DNA of 34,997 nt from Oscillospiraceae bacterium. GTDB lineage: Bacteria > Bacillota > Clostridia > Oscillospirales > CAG-272. Below the pieces are notes generated by a model. That model did no database searches, was not told the origin of the DNA, and was given only the letters and a program-made list of their open reading frames with translations. Positions 26,000-34,030 of the stretch are shown piece by piece (within the stretch, counting starts at the first letter, position 1; each line of letters opens with the position of its first letter). The stretch lies in contig SVQY01000023.1 of assembly GCA_015065135.1 (NCBI GenBank), positions 1 through 34,997 on the forward strand, given 5' to 3'. Both the position numbers and the translations under genes were made by a program.

Positions 26000-26295
26000 T
26001 GAATGTCTCCTCTGTTCTCGGCATCGGCAACTGCCTTGCGGTATCCGCCGCTGCCGTAGACCAAGCATTTTTTTACGCGGCTGATGGTGGCTGTAGAGGC
26101 ACCGGTCAGCGCGCAGATCTCCTGATAATTTTTGCCCTCGTGCAGCATAAACGCTACCTCGAGGCGCTGTGCGATATCCTGCAGCTCCTTGATGGTGCAG
26201 ATATCTTCAAAAAAGGCTGCGCACTCCTCTTCTGTTTTCAGATCCAGGATCGCTCTGTAGAGTGCTTGGATCTCCGACGTATGCAAAGCATTCAT
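25996..26295 (-). CDS. yerC: YerC/YecD-family TrpR-like DNA-binding protein
   Basis: The 99-residue protein matches the YerC/YecD family related to the tryptophan repressor. Helices in residues 1-50 (EIQALYRAIL, TIKELQDIAQRLEVAFML) lead into an HTH at about 55-78 (NYQEICALTGASTATISRVKKCL). It is the first gene of the his operon and is translationally coupled to hisZ, so the likely role is autoregulated control of histidine synthesis. This is inference: no ligand is shown by the sequence. The ATG at 26295 is preceded by AAAGGGG and AAGAGG elements. Confidence 0.9.
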   Translation of the reverse strand: MNALHTSEIQALYRAILDLKTEEECAAFFEDICTIKELQDIAQRLEVAFMLHEGKNYQEICALTGASTATISRVKKCLVYGSGGYRKAVADAENRGDIQ

Positions 26296-26326
26296 CCTCT
26301 TGAACCCCTTTATAGAAATTGGTTAC

Positions 26327-26355
26327 ATTTTATCACGTTAAAGCACTAAAGTCAA
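26327..26355 (-). promoter_or_regulatory. Promoter of the yerC-his operon
   Basis: On the minus strand TTGACT (26355-26350), 17 nt, TAAAAT (26332-26327) preceded by TG. The leader would be only about 25 nt, too short for a T-box or peptide attenuator. Confidence 0.88.
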
Positions 26356-26361
26356 GTGCTT
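26341..26361. promoter_or_regulatory. Inverted repeat over the his -35 box (probable operator)
   Basis: AAGCACT (26341-26347), seven bases, then AGTGCTT (26355-26361) form a perfect 7-bp inverted repeat spaced by 7 bp. It spans the whole -35 hexamer. Binding here would block transcription. The YerC protein made from this promoter is the obvious candidate ligand. Confidence 0.55.
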
Positions 26362-26384
26362 TTCATAAAATAATAGAGGTTTTT

Positions 26385-26434
26385 GTAAAAAAGCAAAGGC
26401 GTTGCCCCTTCGGCCTTTCACCGAAGGGGCAACG
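26385..26434 (-). terminator. Terminator of the ilv-leu cluster
   Basis: Arms 26400-26413 and 26421-26434 are a perfect 14-bp inverted repeat (CGTTGCCCCTTCGG) with a 7-nt loop. On the minus strand it is followed by CTTTGCTTTTTTAC, 13 nt past the ilvE stop. Confidence 0.92.
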
Positions 26435-26446
26435 ATGTAAAAAAGA

Positions 26447-27466
26447 TCACTCGCAGATCGTTTCGATCCAGCCCTCGGGCGCCTCGATCTCACCCATCTG
26501 CATGCCGCGCAGCGTGTCATACAGCTTCCGGATCACAGGGCCCATGCCCTCCATACCGTATACGATCTCCTTGCCATGGTCCACGATCTTGCCTACGGGC
26601 GAGATCACGGCGGCGGTGCCACAGAGTCCGCACTCCACAAAATCAGCCAGCTCATCCACACGAACCTTGCGCTGCTCCACCTTCATACCCAGCACGTGCT
26701 CAGCCACGTGCATCAGCGAACGACGGGTGATGGAGGGCAGGATCGTATCCGACTTGGGGGTCACAACGGTGCCATCCTTGGTGATAAAGATAATGTTTGC
26801 GCCGCCGGTCTCCTCAATATAGGTACGGGTCGCGGAGTCGGGATAAATGTTCTCGTCAAAGCCCTTTTCGTGGGCATCGGTAATAGCGTAGAGGCTCATC
26901 GCATAGTTCAGACCCGCCTTGACATGACCGGTTCCGCGGGGAGCGGCGCGGTCAAAATCGCTGATACGTACCGTCAAAGGCTTGACGCCTCCCTTGAAAT
27001 AAGGGCCGACGGGGGTAGCGAAAATGCGGAACTGATACTCGTTTGCGGGCTTGACACCGATGACCGCATCATAGCCGAACATGAAGGGGCGCAGGTAGAG
27101 AGAAGCGCCGGAGCCGTAGGGGGGCACCCACTCCTTGTTTGCTGCAACGACCTTCTTGACTGCATCCAGAAAGCGTTCCTTGGGGAAGGTAGGCATGATC
27201 AGCCTCTCGCAGGAGTCGATCATACGCTCTGCGTTCAGGTCAGGGCGGAAGCAAACGATCTTGCCGTCCTTAGTGGTGTAGGCCTTCAGACCCTCAAAGC
27301 AGGTCTGCGCGTACTGCAGCACGCCGGCGCACTCGCTCATGGTGATGGTGCCATCCTCGGTGAGGGTGCCCTCGTCCCATTTGCCATCCTTATAATTTGC
27401 CACATAGCGCCAGTCGGTCTTCATATAACCAAAGCCGAGACTGGACCAATCAATATTCTTAGACAT
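26447..27466 (-). CDS. ilvE: Branched-chain amino acid aminotransferase
   Basis: IlvE (339 residues) is a fold-type IV PLP enzyme that makes valine, leucine and isoleucine from their keto acids with glutamate. The PLP lysine is Lys183 (GHVKAGLNY). EETGGANI (219-226) and LPSITRRS are family motifs, and the length fits the roughly 340-residue group shared with eukaryotic BCATs. AAAGGA lies 9 nt before the ATG at 27466. It is the last gene of the cluster, 68 nt after ridA. The 68-nt gap shows no terminator or promoter that I can defend. Confidence 0.97.
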   Translation of the reverse strand: MSKNIDWSSLGFGYMKTDWRYVANYKDGKWDEGTLTEDGTITMSECAGVLQYAQTCFEGLKAYTTKDGKIVCFRPDLNAERMIDSCERLIMPTFPKERFLDAVKKVVAANKEWVPPYGSGASLYLRPFMFGYDAVIGVKPANEYQFRIFATPVGPYFKGGVKPLTVRISDFDRAAPRGTGHVKAGLNYAMSLYAITDAHEKGFDENIYPDSATRTYIEETGGANIIFITKDGTVVTPKSDTILPSITRRSLMHVAEHVLGMKVEQRKVRVDELADFVECGLCGTAAVISPVGKIVDHGKEIVYGMEGMGPVIRKLYDTLRGMQMGEIEAPEGWIETICE

Positions 27467-27534
27467 GATCTTATCCTTTCAAATATCCGCCCTGTGGGCG
27501 AAAAAGTAGCATAACGGTATGCGTTTTTCGTACT

Positions 27535-27918
27535 TTAGCCGATCTTTGCAATGACCTCTACCTCAACGAGAGCCCCCTTGGGCAGCGCCTTGGCAGCTAC
27601 GCAGCTGCGCGCGGGCTTGGAGGTGAAGTACTTGCCGTAGATCTCGTTAAATGCCGAAAAATCGGCGATGTCTGCGAGGAAGCAGGTGGTCTTGATCGCA
27701 TGCTCCATAGAGGTGCCTGCCTCGGCAAGCACGGCACAGAGATTTTTCATAACCTGCTCTGTCTGTCCCGCAATATCCTTTGCCACGATATTACCCACAG
27801 CAGGATCAATGGCGATCTGCCCCGAGGTGAATACCATATCACCGCAGATGATGGCCTGGGAATAGGGACCGATAGCGGCAGGAGCCTTTTCGGTTGCGAC
27901 TTTCTTCAATTCAGACAT
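27535..27918 (-). CDS. ridA: RidA-family enamine/imine deaminase
   Basis: This 127-residue RidA/YjgF protein is a trimeric enzyme that hydrolyses the reactive enamine released by threonine dehydratase. IGPYSQAI (16-23), SGQIAIDP, the key Arg104 (KPARSCV) and Glu119 (LVEVEVIA) are present. AAGGAG lies 7 nt before the ATG. It starts 11 nt after ilvA stops, so producer and quencher of the toxic intermediate are made together. Confidence 0.96.
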   Translation of the reverse strand: MSELKKVATEKAPAAIGPYSQAIICGDMVFTSGQIAIDPAVGNIVAKDIAGQTEQVMKNLCAVLAEAGTSMEHAIKTTCFLADIADFSAFNEIYGKYFTSKPARSCVAAKALPKGALVEVEVIAKIG

Positions 27919-27929
27919 AACAGTTCTCC

Positions 27930-29126
27930 TTATTCGATCACGTGCAGGCCGTTTTCGGCGAGCGCTGCGCGAATTTCGTTGATATGTTCAAAGTTACGGG
28001 TCTCCAGAGTGACGCGCAGATAGCAGCCGTTGACGTCGGAGCCGCCGCGGGAGTGCTCGTGGTGGACCTCGATCACGTTACCGCCGCGCTCGGCGATCAC
28101 GCGGGCAACTGCCATCAGCTGACCGGGCTTATCCATAAGCTCAATGGTCATCTGGCAGGTCCTGCCGGACATCAAGAGACCGCGCTGGATCACACGGGAA
28201 AGAATGGTCACGTCGATATTACCGCCGGAGCAAAGGCAAACCGTCTTTTTGCCCTTCAGATCCACCTTACCGAACATAGCAGCGGCCACCGCAACGGCAC
28301 CCGCGCCCTCGGTGACCAGCTTGTGCTGCTCCATCAGGGCAAGGATCGCGGCGGAGATTTCATCATCGCTGACGGTGACGATGTCATCCACGTATTTGCT
28401 GCAGATCTCGTAGGTCAGGTTTCCCGGTACCTTGACGGCGATGCCGTCCGCGATGGTGGAAACGGCGGGCAGCTCCTCGATCCGGCCGTGATGCACCGAA
28501 TTGGCCATAGAAGGCGCACCTGTTGCCTGCACGCCGTAGACCTTGACGCTCGGATTGAGGGTCTTGAGGGTATAGGCCACGCCGGAGATCAATCCGCCGC
28601 CGCCCACAGGCACCAGCACCACATCAATATCAGAAAGCTGCTCGGTCAGCTCCAGGGCGATCGTTCCCTGGCCTGCGATCACGTCCTCATCATTGAAGGG
28701 GTGAATAAAGGTGTATCCCTTTTCGTCACGCAGCTCCAATGCCTTTCTGTAGGCATCGTCATAGACACCCTCTACCAGGCAGACCTCGGCGCCGTAGCTC
28801 TTGGTGGCCTCCACCTTGGAGATGGGGGCACCGGCGGGCAGACAGATCACGGCCTTGATGCCATTCTTTTGCGCACCCAGCGCCACGCCCTGGGCGTGGT
28901 TGCCTGCGGAGCAGGCGATGACACCGCGTGCGCGCTCCTCTGCAGTGAGCTTGGACATTTTGTAATAAGCGCCGCGCACCTTGAAGGAGCCGGTGACCTG
29001 CAGATTCTCGGTCTTGAGGTACAGCTCGGTTCCGGGGCAAAGCTTGGGCGCATAGATGACGTCGGTTTTTCTCACAACGTCCTTCAGTACATAACTTGCA
29101 CGGTAAACATTATCCAGCGTTAGCAT
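27930..29126 (-). CDS. ilvA: Threonine ammonia-lyase with C-terminal ACT domain
   Basis: IlvA (398 residues) deaminates threonine to 2-oxobutanoate for isoleucine synthesis. The PLP lysine is Lys49 (GSFKVRGA). The catalytic domain continues with SAGNHAQGVA and the phosphate-binding VPVGGGGLISG, and a single ACT domain (about 322-398, MTIELMDKPGQLMAVARVIAERG) may bind an amino acid effector. This is the roughly 400-residue form, not the 500-residue two-ACT form. The ATG at 29126 is preferred (family start MLTLDNVYRA, GAGAG nearby). An in-frame ATG at 29180 overlaps the preceding gene and adds non-conserved residues. Confidence 0.95.
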   Translation of the reverse strand: MLTLDNVYRASYVLKDVVRKTDVIYAPKLCPGTELYLKTENLQVTGSFKVRGAYYKMSKLTAEERARGVIACSAGNHAQGVALGAQKNGIKAVICLPAGAPISKVEATKSYGAEVCLVEGVYDDAYRKALELRDEKGYTFIHPFNDEDVIAGQGTIALELTEQLSDIDVVLVPVGGGGLISGVAYTLKTLNPSVKVYGVQATGAPSMANSVHHGRIEELPAVSTIADGIAVKVPGNLTYEICSKYVDDIVTVSDDEISAAILALMEQHKLVTEGAGAVAVAAAMFGKVDLKGKKTVCLCSGGNIDVTILSRVIQRGLLMSGRTCQMTIELMDKPGQLMAVARVIAERGGNVIEVHHEHSRGGSDVNGCYLRVTLETRNFEHINEIRAALAENGLHVIE

Positions 29127-29163
29127 TTTTTCACTCTCTTTCGGGGAGATACCTCCCGATAAA

Positions 29164-30345
29164 TTACAAAAGACTTTCAATAAATTGCTCGGCGCAGCGC
29201 GCGGAGCGAGTGCCGCGATTCAGAGCAAAGGCCTCAGCCTTGACCTCCAGCTCGGCGATATCCATCGTCACGTGGTGCTTGGCAGCCAGCTCGCGGATGA
29301 TCTCCAGATACAACTGCTTGTTGGGCCTTGCAAAAAGCACCGTCATACCAAAGCGCTCGGAAAGAGACAGGGTCTCCTGCATCGTGTCGTTGCGATGCAC
29401 CTCGCCGCCCTCGCGGTCGGAGAAGGTCTCGCGCACGATGTGGCGGCGGTTACTGGTGGCATAGATCACCGCATTATCCGCCTTGGCGGCAGCGGATCCC
29501 TCCAGCGCGGCCTTCAGCATACTGAAATGGTCGTCGCTCTTATTAAAGGAAAGGTCATCGATAAAGATGATGAAGCGCAACGGATTGCTGCGGATCTTAC
29601 CCATAACAAGGGGCAGGAGCGAGAGCTGATCCTTGCGGATCTCGATCAGGCGCAGACCCTGCTCAAAGAAATGGTTGGTCACGGCCTTGACGGTAGAGGA
29701 TTTACCGGTGCCTGCATCGCCGTAAAGCAGTACGTTGGCGGCAGGGCGACCCTCCAGGAAGGCGGCGGTATTATCCAGCACCTTGCCTCGCTCCTCCTCG
29801 TAGCCGATGAAGGAATCCAGGGATACGCGATCGGCAGAGGCGATCGGCTCGATCTGAGAGTCGTCGGAAAGGCGGAACATGGCATTGGCGGCAAAAATGC
29901 CGTAGCCGTGCTTGTTGATATCCTGCATCCGCTCCTCATATTCAGCCAAAAGGTCGATCTGCTTTGAACCAAAGGGAGGTAAGTAGGGGGCGTTTTCAAA
30001 ATAAGCCGCAAAATTAGCAGGAGTAAGAGAGGCAAAGCGGGAAAGGATCTCCAGCTCACGCTTGACCGCCTCCTCGATGGAGGGATCGCACTTCCCCTTT
30101 CCGGCGCGCATACGAACGTAGGGATTTTCATCCTCCAGTACCGTGCGGCGCACGGCGGCGGCGAAATCGCCACCCTTTTCGTAGACCTCGTGCACCAAAG
30201 CACCGTAGGCGCGCAGCGCCCTTCCCTCCTCCTCACATTCCGCAAGGGTCAGGAAATGCGCAAAAAGCGGCTTTTGCAAAAGCCCCGCAAACACGCCCAG
30301 CCCCGAAAGGGACAGGGCTAACGTTCTGATCTCGTTTTTATCCAT
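29164..30345 (-). CDS. DUF815-type AAA ATPase
   Basis: At 393 residues this is a P-loop ATPase of the DUF815 group. A roughly 170-residue N-terminal region is followed by an AAA module with Walker A GDAGTGKS (209-216), Walker B FIIFIDDLS (258-266), and a sensor-like VIYATSNRRH. The ATG at 30345 has GAGG about 6 nt upstream; a TTG 12 nt earlier overlaps the leuB stop. Function is not established for the family. It sits between leuB and ilvA with the tight spacing of a true operon member, yet has no known role in branched-chain amino acid synthesis. Confidence 0.88.
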   Translation of the reverse strand: MDKNEIRTLALSLSGLGVFAGLLQKPLFAHFLTLAECEEEGRALRAYGALVHEVYEKGGDFAAAVRRTVLEDENPYVRMRAGKGKCDPSIEEAVKRELEILSRFASLTPANFAAYFENAPYLPPFGSKQIDLLAEYEERMQDINKHGYGIFAANAMFRLSDDSQIEPIASADRVSLDSFIGYEEERGKVLDNTAAFLEGRPAANVLLYGDAGTGKSSTVKAVTNHFFEQGLRLIEIRKDQLSLLPLVMGKIRSNPLRFIIFIDDLSFNKSDDHFSMLKAALEGSAAAKADNAVIYATSNRRHIVRETFSDREGGEVHRNDTMQETLSLSERFGMTVLFARPNKQLYLEIIRELAAKHHVTMDIAELEVKAEAFALNRGTRSARCAEQFIESLL

Positions 30346-30353
30346 GTCAGACC

Positions 30354-31421
30354 TCAAAGACGCGCCAGGATGGCATCGGTCATCTCCTCGGTAGTCATAG
30401 CGGGGGCGCCGTGGGCAAGATCAGCCGTACGGCAGCCTGCCTCCAGCACCGCATCCACCGCGTTCACGATGGCATCTGCCTCCTCGCTCATACCGAAGGA
30501 ATAGCGCAGCATCATACCTGCGGAAAGGATGGTTGCAATGGGGTTGGCGATATGCTTGCCCGCAATGTCGGGGGCAGAGCCGTGGATCGGCTCGTACAGG
30601 CCGCGCTTGGTACTGCCGAGGGATGCGGAGGGCAGCATACCGATAGAGCCGGTGATCTGAGAGGCCTCGTCGGAGAGGATATCACCGAACATATTGGAGG
30701 TGACGATCACATCAAACTGGGCGGGATTGCGCACCAGCTGCATGGCGGCATTATCCACCAGCATATCGGAAAGCTGTACGTCGGGGTACTCCTCGGCAAG
30801 CTCGTGCATGATCTTTCTCCAGAGTCTGGAGGATTCCAGCACGTTGGCCTTGTCGATGCTGCAGAGCTTCTTGCCGCGCTTTTGTGCGGTCTCAAAGGCC
30901 ACGCGACCGATGCGCTCGATCTCCATACGGCTGTAGCACTCGGTATCGTATGCCTCCTCGCCGTACTTGCCCTCTCTCATACCGCGCTCACCGAAATAGA
31001 TGCCGCCGGTCAGCTCACGCACGATGACCATATCAAAGCCGTTGGCCACGATGTCGGCGCGCAGGGGGCAGTCACCTGCCAGAGCGGGATAGAGCTGCGC
31101 GGGGCGCAGGTTGGTAAAAAGCTCCATAGCGGCACGGATGCCGAGCAACGCCTTTTCGGGGCGGATATTGCCGGGAAGGCTATCCCACTTGGGGCCGCCC
31201 ACGGCACCCAGCAGCACGCTATCCGATGCAAGGCAGCCCTTGACCGTTTCCTCGGGCAGGGGAGCGCCTGTGGCATCGATGGCGCAGCCACCGATCAGAT
31301 AAGAGGTAAAATTGAACTTATGTCCGTATTTTGCAGCGATCGCCTCCAGCACGCGCACCGCGCTGTCCACGATCTCGGGGCCGATGCCGTCGCCCTTCAG
31401 CAAAGCAATATTCTTTTCCAT
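30354..31421 (-). CDS. leuB: 3-isopropylmalate dehydrogenase
   Basis: LeuB (355 residues) oxidatively decarboxylates 3-isopropylmalate in leucine synthesis using NAD+ and Mg2+/Mn2+. [10 protein letters not shown] at the N-terminus, the [11 protein letters not shown] loop, [13 protein letters not shown] and the signature [25 protein letters not shown] are intact. GAGG lies about 8 nt before the ATG. It follows leuD after 13 nt. Confidence 0.98.
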   Translation of the reverse strand: MEKNIALLKGDGIGPEIVDSAVRVLEAIAAKYGHKFNFTSYLIGGCAIDATGAPLPEETVKGCLASDSVLLGAVGGPKWDSLPGNIRPEKALLGIRAAMELFTNLRPAQLYPALAGDCPLRADIVANGFDMVIVRELTGGIYFGERGMREGKYGEEAYDTECYSRMEIERIGRVAFETAQKRGKKLCSIDKANVLESSRLWRKIMHELAEEYPDVQLSDMLVDNAAMQLVRNPAQFDVIVTSNMFGDILSDEASQITGSIGMLPSASLGSTKRGLYEPIHGSAPDIAGKHIANPIATILSAGMMLRYSFGMSEEADAIVNAVDAVLEAGCRTADLAHGAPAMTTEEMTDAILARL

Positions 31422-31434
31422 AATCAGTTCCTCG

Positions 31435-31929
31435 TCAGTTAAAATCGCCCTTCTGAATGGATGCGACCAGGCCGCCGTTGGTGATCATCTTCTGGATGAA
31501 GGGCGGGAAGGGGTTGGTCTTGAAGCTCTTGCCGGTGGTGAGATCGGTGATCACGCCTGCATCCAGGTCTGCCTCCACCTCGTGGCCGTTCTCAATGGCC
31601 TCTGCCGCCTCGGGGCACTCCAGAATGGCAAGACCGATATTGATGGCATTGCGGTAGAAGATACGGGCAAAGCTCTTGGCAATGACCAGAGAAATGCCGC
31701 TTGCCTTGATGGCAATGGGAGCGTGCTCACGGGAGGAGCCGCAACCGAAGTTGAGGCCCGCGACCATGATGTCGCCCTCCTTGATCTTTTTGTGGAAATC
31801 CTTATCGATATCCTCCATGCAGTGAGAGGCAAGCTCCTTCACGTCGATGGTGTTCAGGTGACGGGCGGGGATGATGACATCGGTATCCACATTGTCACCG
31901 TATTTGATAACAGTTCCTGTAAATTTCAT
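31435..31929 (-). CDS. leuD: 3-isopropylmalate dehydratase small subunit
   Basis: LeuD (164 residues) is the swivelling small subunit that completes the isopropylmalate isomerase active site with LeuC. The substrate loop [10 protein letters not shown] (62-71) and NTDVIIP-like [12 protein letters not shown] are present. It is of the short archaeal/clostridial type that pairs with the roughly 420-residue LeuC found just upstream. GAGGGGG lies about 9 nt before the ATG. Confidence 0.97.
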   Translation of the reverse strand: MKFTGTVIKYGDNVDTDVIIPARHLNTIDVKELASHCMEDIDKDFHKKIKEGDIMVAGLNFGCGSSREHAPIAIKASGISLVIAKSFARIFYRNAINIGLAILECPEAAEAIENGHEVEADLDAGVITDLTTGKSFKTNPFPPFIQKMITNGGLVASIQKGDFN

Positions 31930-31948
31930 TCTTCTCTTCCCCCTCTCA

Positions 31949-33208
31949 TCAGACCTTTGCGGGATCCGCGATCTTACCTGCGATGGCGCTGGCGGCAGCC
32001 ACAGCGGGGCTGGCGAGATACACCTCGGAGGTCACGTGACCCATACGGCCCACAAAGTTACGGTTAGTGGTGGCAACAGCACGCTCGCCTGCGGCAAGAA
32101 TGCCCATATGACCGCCGAGACAAGGACCGCAGGTGGGGGTAGAGACCACGCAGCCTGCCTCCACAAAGATCTTGACAAGACCGTTCTCCACAGCCTTCAG
32201 ATACACATCCTGGGTGGCGGGAATGATGATGGCGCGCACGTGGTCGGCGATCTTCTTGCCCTTCAGGATCTCGGCTGCCTCGGCAATATCCTTATACTGA
32301 CCGTTGGTGCAGGAGCCGATGACCACCTGGTCGATCTTCACCTCACCCACCTCGTCGATCGTCTTGGTATTCTCGGGCAGATGAGGGAATGCCACGGTGG
32401 ACTTGATCTCGGAAAGATCGATATCGTAGGTCTCGTCATAGACCGCATCGGGATCGGCCTCGTACACAACGGGCGCTCTGTCGCTGTGCTCCTTCACGTA
32501 AGCAAGGGTCTGCTCATCCACGGGGAAGATGCCGTTCTTGGCACCCGCCTCGATGGCCATATTGGAGATGGTCAGGCGGTCGTAGATGGAAAGTGCGGCA
32601 ACGCCCTCTCCGGCAAACTCCATGGAGCGGTAAAGTGCGCCGTCCACACCGATCATACCGATGATGTGCAGGATCACGTCCTTACCCGAAACAAAGGGGT
32701 TCAGCTTACCTTTCAGATTGAATCTGATGGCAGAGGGCACCTTGAACCAGGCCTTGCCGGTCGCCATGCCGCAGGCCATATCGGTAGAGCCCACACCGGT
32801 GGAGAATGCACCCAATGCACCGTAGGTGCAGGTATGGGAGTCGGCACCGATGACCACGTCACCCGAAACGACCAGTCCCTTTTCGGGGAGCAGGGCGTGC
32901 TCGATGCCCATGCGACCCACGTCATAGAAATGGGTGACCTCATATTCGTTGCAGAAATTGCGGCACATCTTGCACTGCTCTGCTGCCTTGATGTCCTTGT
33001 TGGGTGCAAAGTGATCCATGACCATGGTCACCTTGTCCTTGTCATAAACTGCGGTGGCACCGATCTTTTCAAACTCGCGGATCGCCACGGGAGAGGTAAT
33101 ATCGTTGCCCAGCACACGGTCCAGATCCACCAGGATCAGCTGACCTGCCTCTACCTTATCGAGACCTGCGTGTGCGGCAAGGATCTTTTGCGTCATTGTC
33201 ATTGCCAT
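31949..33208 (-). CDS. leuC: 3-isopropylmalate dehydratase large subunit
   Basis: LeuC (419 residues) is an aconitase-family protein holding a [4Fe-4S] cluster on Cys300 (GSCTNG), Cys360 and Cys363 (CGPCLGG). It isomerises 2- to 3-isopropylmalate with Leu[20 protein letters not shown] and VGSTDMA are typical. The length marks the short LeuC/HacA branch, which sometimes also acts on homoaconitate or citramalate-derived substrates; the leuB-leuD context supports leucine. The ATG at 33208 follows a GAGGAA site. Confidence 0.97.
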   Translation of the reverse strand: MAMTMTQKILAAHAGLDKVEAGQLILVDLDRVLGNDITSPVAIREFEKIGATAVYDKDKVTMVMDHFAPNKDIKAAEQCKMCRNFCNEYEVTHFYDVGRMGIEHALLPEKGLVVSGDVVIGADSHTCTYGALGAFSTGVGSTDMACGMATGKAWFKVPSAIRFNLKGKLNPFVSGKDVILHIIGMIGVDGALYRSMEFAGEGVAALSIYDRLTISNMAIEAGAKNGIFPVDEQTLAYVKEHSDRAPVVYEADPDAVYDETYDIDLSEIKSTVAFPHLPENTKTIDEVGEVKIDQVVIGSCTNGQYKDIAEAAEILKGKKIADHVRAIIIPATQDVYLKAVENGLVKIFVEAGCVVSTPTCGPCLGGHMGILAAGERAVATTNRNFVGRMGHVTSEVYLASPAVAAASAIAGKIADPAKV

Positions 33209-33229
33209 TGGTTTATTTCCTCGCTTTTC

Positions 33230-33997
33230 TTATGCTTCAAGAGATTTCAGGAAATCGATGCAGCGCTTGACCTCCTCGGGGCCGGTGGGATCCAGACCCT
33301 CGGACTCGATGACCATCAGCACGTTGTTCTTTACCGCCCAGTCACGGACTGCCACAACGGGAGCCATACCGCTGCCCACAGACTTGCCCTCGGCGCCGTT
33401 GCGGGCGTTCTCGAAGGAGCCGTTGCCGTCACGGAGCACGATACCGTCCTTCAGGTGGATCACCTTGATGCGATCCTTGTGCGCCTCCAGATAAGGCACA
33501 GGGTCGATGCCCGCATTGAAGAGCCAGAAGGTGTCGATCTCAATATCAATGGAGGTGCGTGCCATGATCTCATCCTCTACGATCTTGCCGTAGGGAGTGG
33601 GATAGAACTCGCCCGAATGATTGTGGTAACCGAGATCGATCCCCTCGGCAGCCAGCTTCTTCTGAGCGTAGTTGAAAAGTGCGATGTAATACTCCATCTC
33701 CTCGGGAGTCTTCCATCTGGCACTGGGCACAATCAGATTGGTGCAGCCGATGGTCTTGTGATAGGCAATGGTTTCCTTGATGGCATCGGGGGTGATCATG
33801 TCGCCCTTGGTGTGAGTGCCGCTGCACTTCAGACCGTATTCATCCAACCAGGCCTTTACGTCCTCGGCGGTGTTCCCGAAAAAGCCTGCAAACTCTACGT
33901 ACTTGTAGCCCATTTCGGCAACCCGACGCAGGGCATCCTTCAGATTTTCCTTGGTGATGTCGCGCACGCTGTACATCTGCAATCCGTATTCGATCAT
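33230..33997 (-). CDS. Sugar phosphate isomerase/epimerase-like TIM barrel
   Basis: The 255-residue protein belongs to the xylose-isomerase-like/IolE superfamily, which handles sugars or inositols at a divalent metal. Metal-site strands are recognisable: GYHNHSGEF (His/Glu), DIEIDTFWL (Glu/Asp), KVIHLKDG (His) and MVIESEG (Glu). It starts with LQMYSVRD as in many such epimerases. GAGG lies 8 nt before the ATG. It sits between ilvD and leuC with gaps of 33 and 21 nt, so it is co-transcribed with amino acid genes although no step there needs such an enzyme. The substrate is unknown. Confidence 0.87.
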   Translation of the reverse strand: MIEYGLQMYSVRDITKENLKDALRRVAEMGYKYVEFAGFFGNTAEDVKAWLDEYGLKCSGTHTKGDMITPDAIKETIAYHKTIGCTNLIVPSARWKTPEEMEYYIALFNYAQKKLAAEGIDLGYHNHSGEFYPTPYGKIVEDEIMARTSIDIEIDTFWLFNAGIDPVPYLEAHKDRIKVIHLKDGIVLRDGNGSFENARNGAEGKSVGSGMAPVVAVRDWAVKNNVLMVIESEGLDPTGPEEVKRCIDFLKSLEA

Positions 33998-34030
33998 GAT
34001 AATTTCCTCACTTATATGTAGTTTTCAGAC

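Noticed and set aside
26296-26446. T-box or histidine attenuator before yerC
   Set aside because: The promoter lies about 30 nt from the start codon. The only hairpin belongs to the ilvE terminator and lies upstream of the promoter.
29127-29180. Upstream ATG for ilvA at 29180
   Set aside because: It would overlap the ATPase stop codon and add 18 residues not typical of the family.
31871-34021. 716-codon open frame on the plus strand
   Set aside because: It is antisense to leuC and the isomerase-like gene, with His/Gly/Asp-rich low-complexity translation and no domain.
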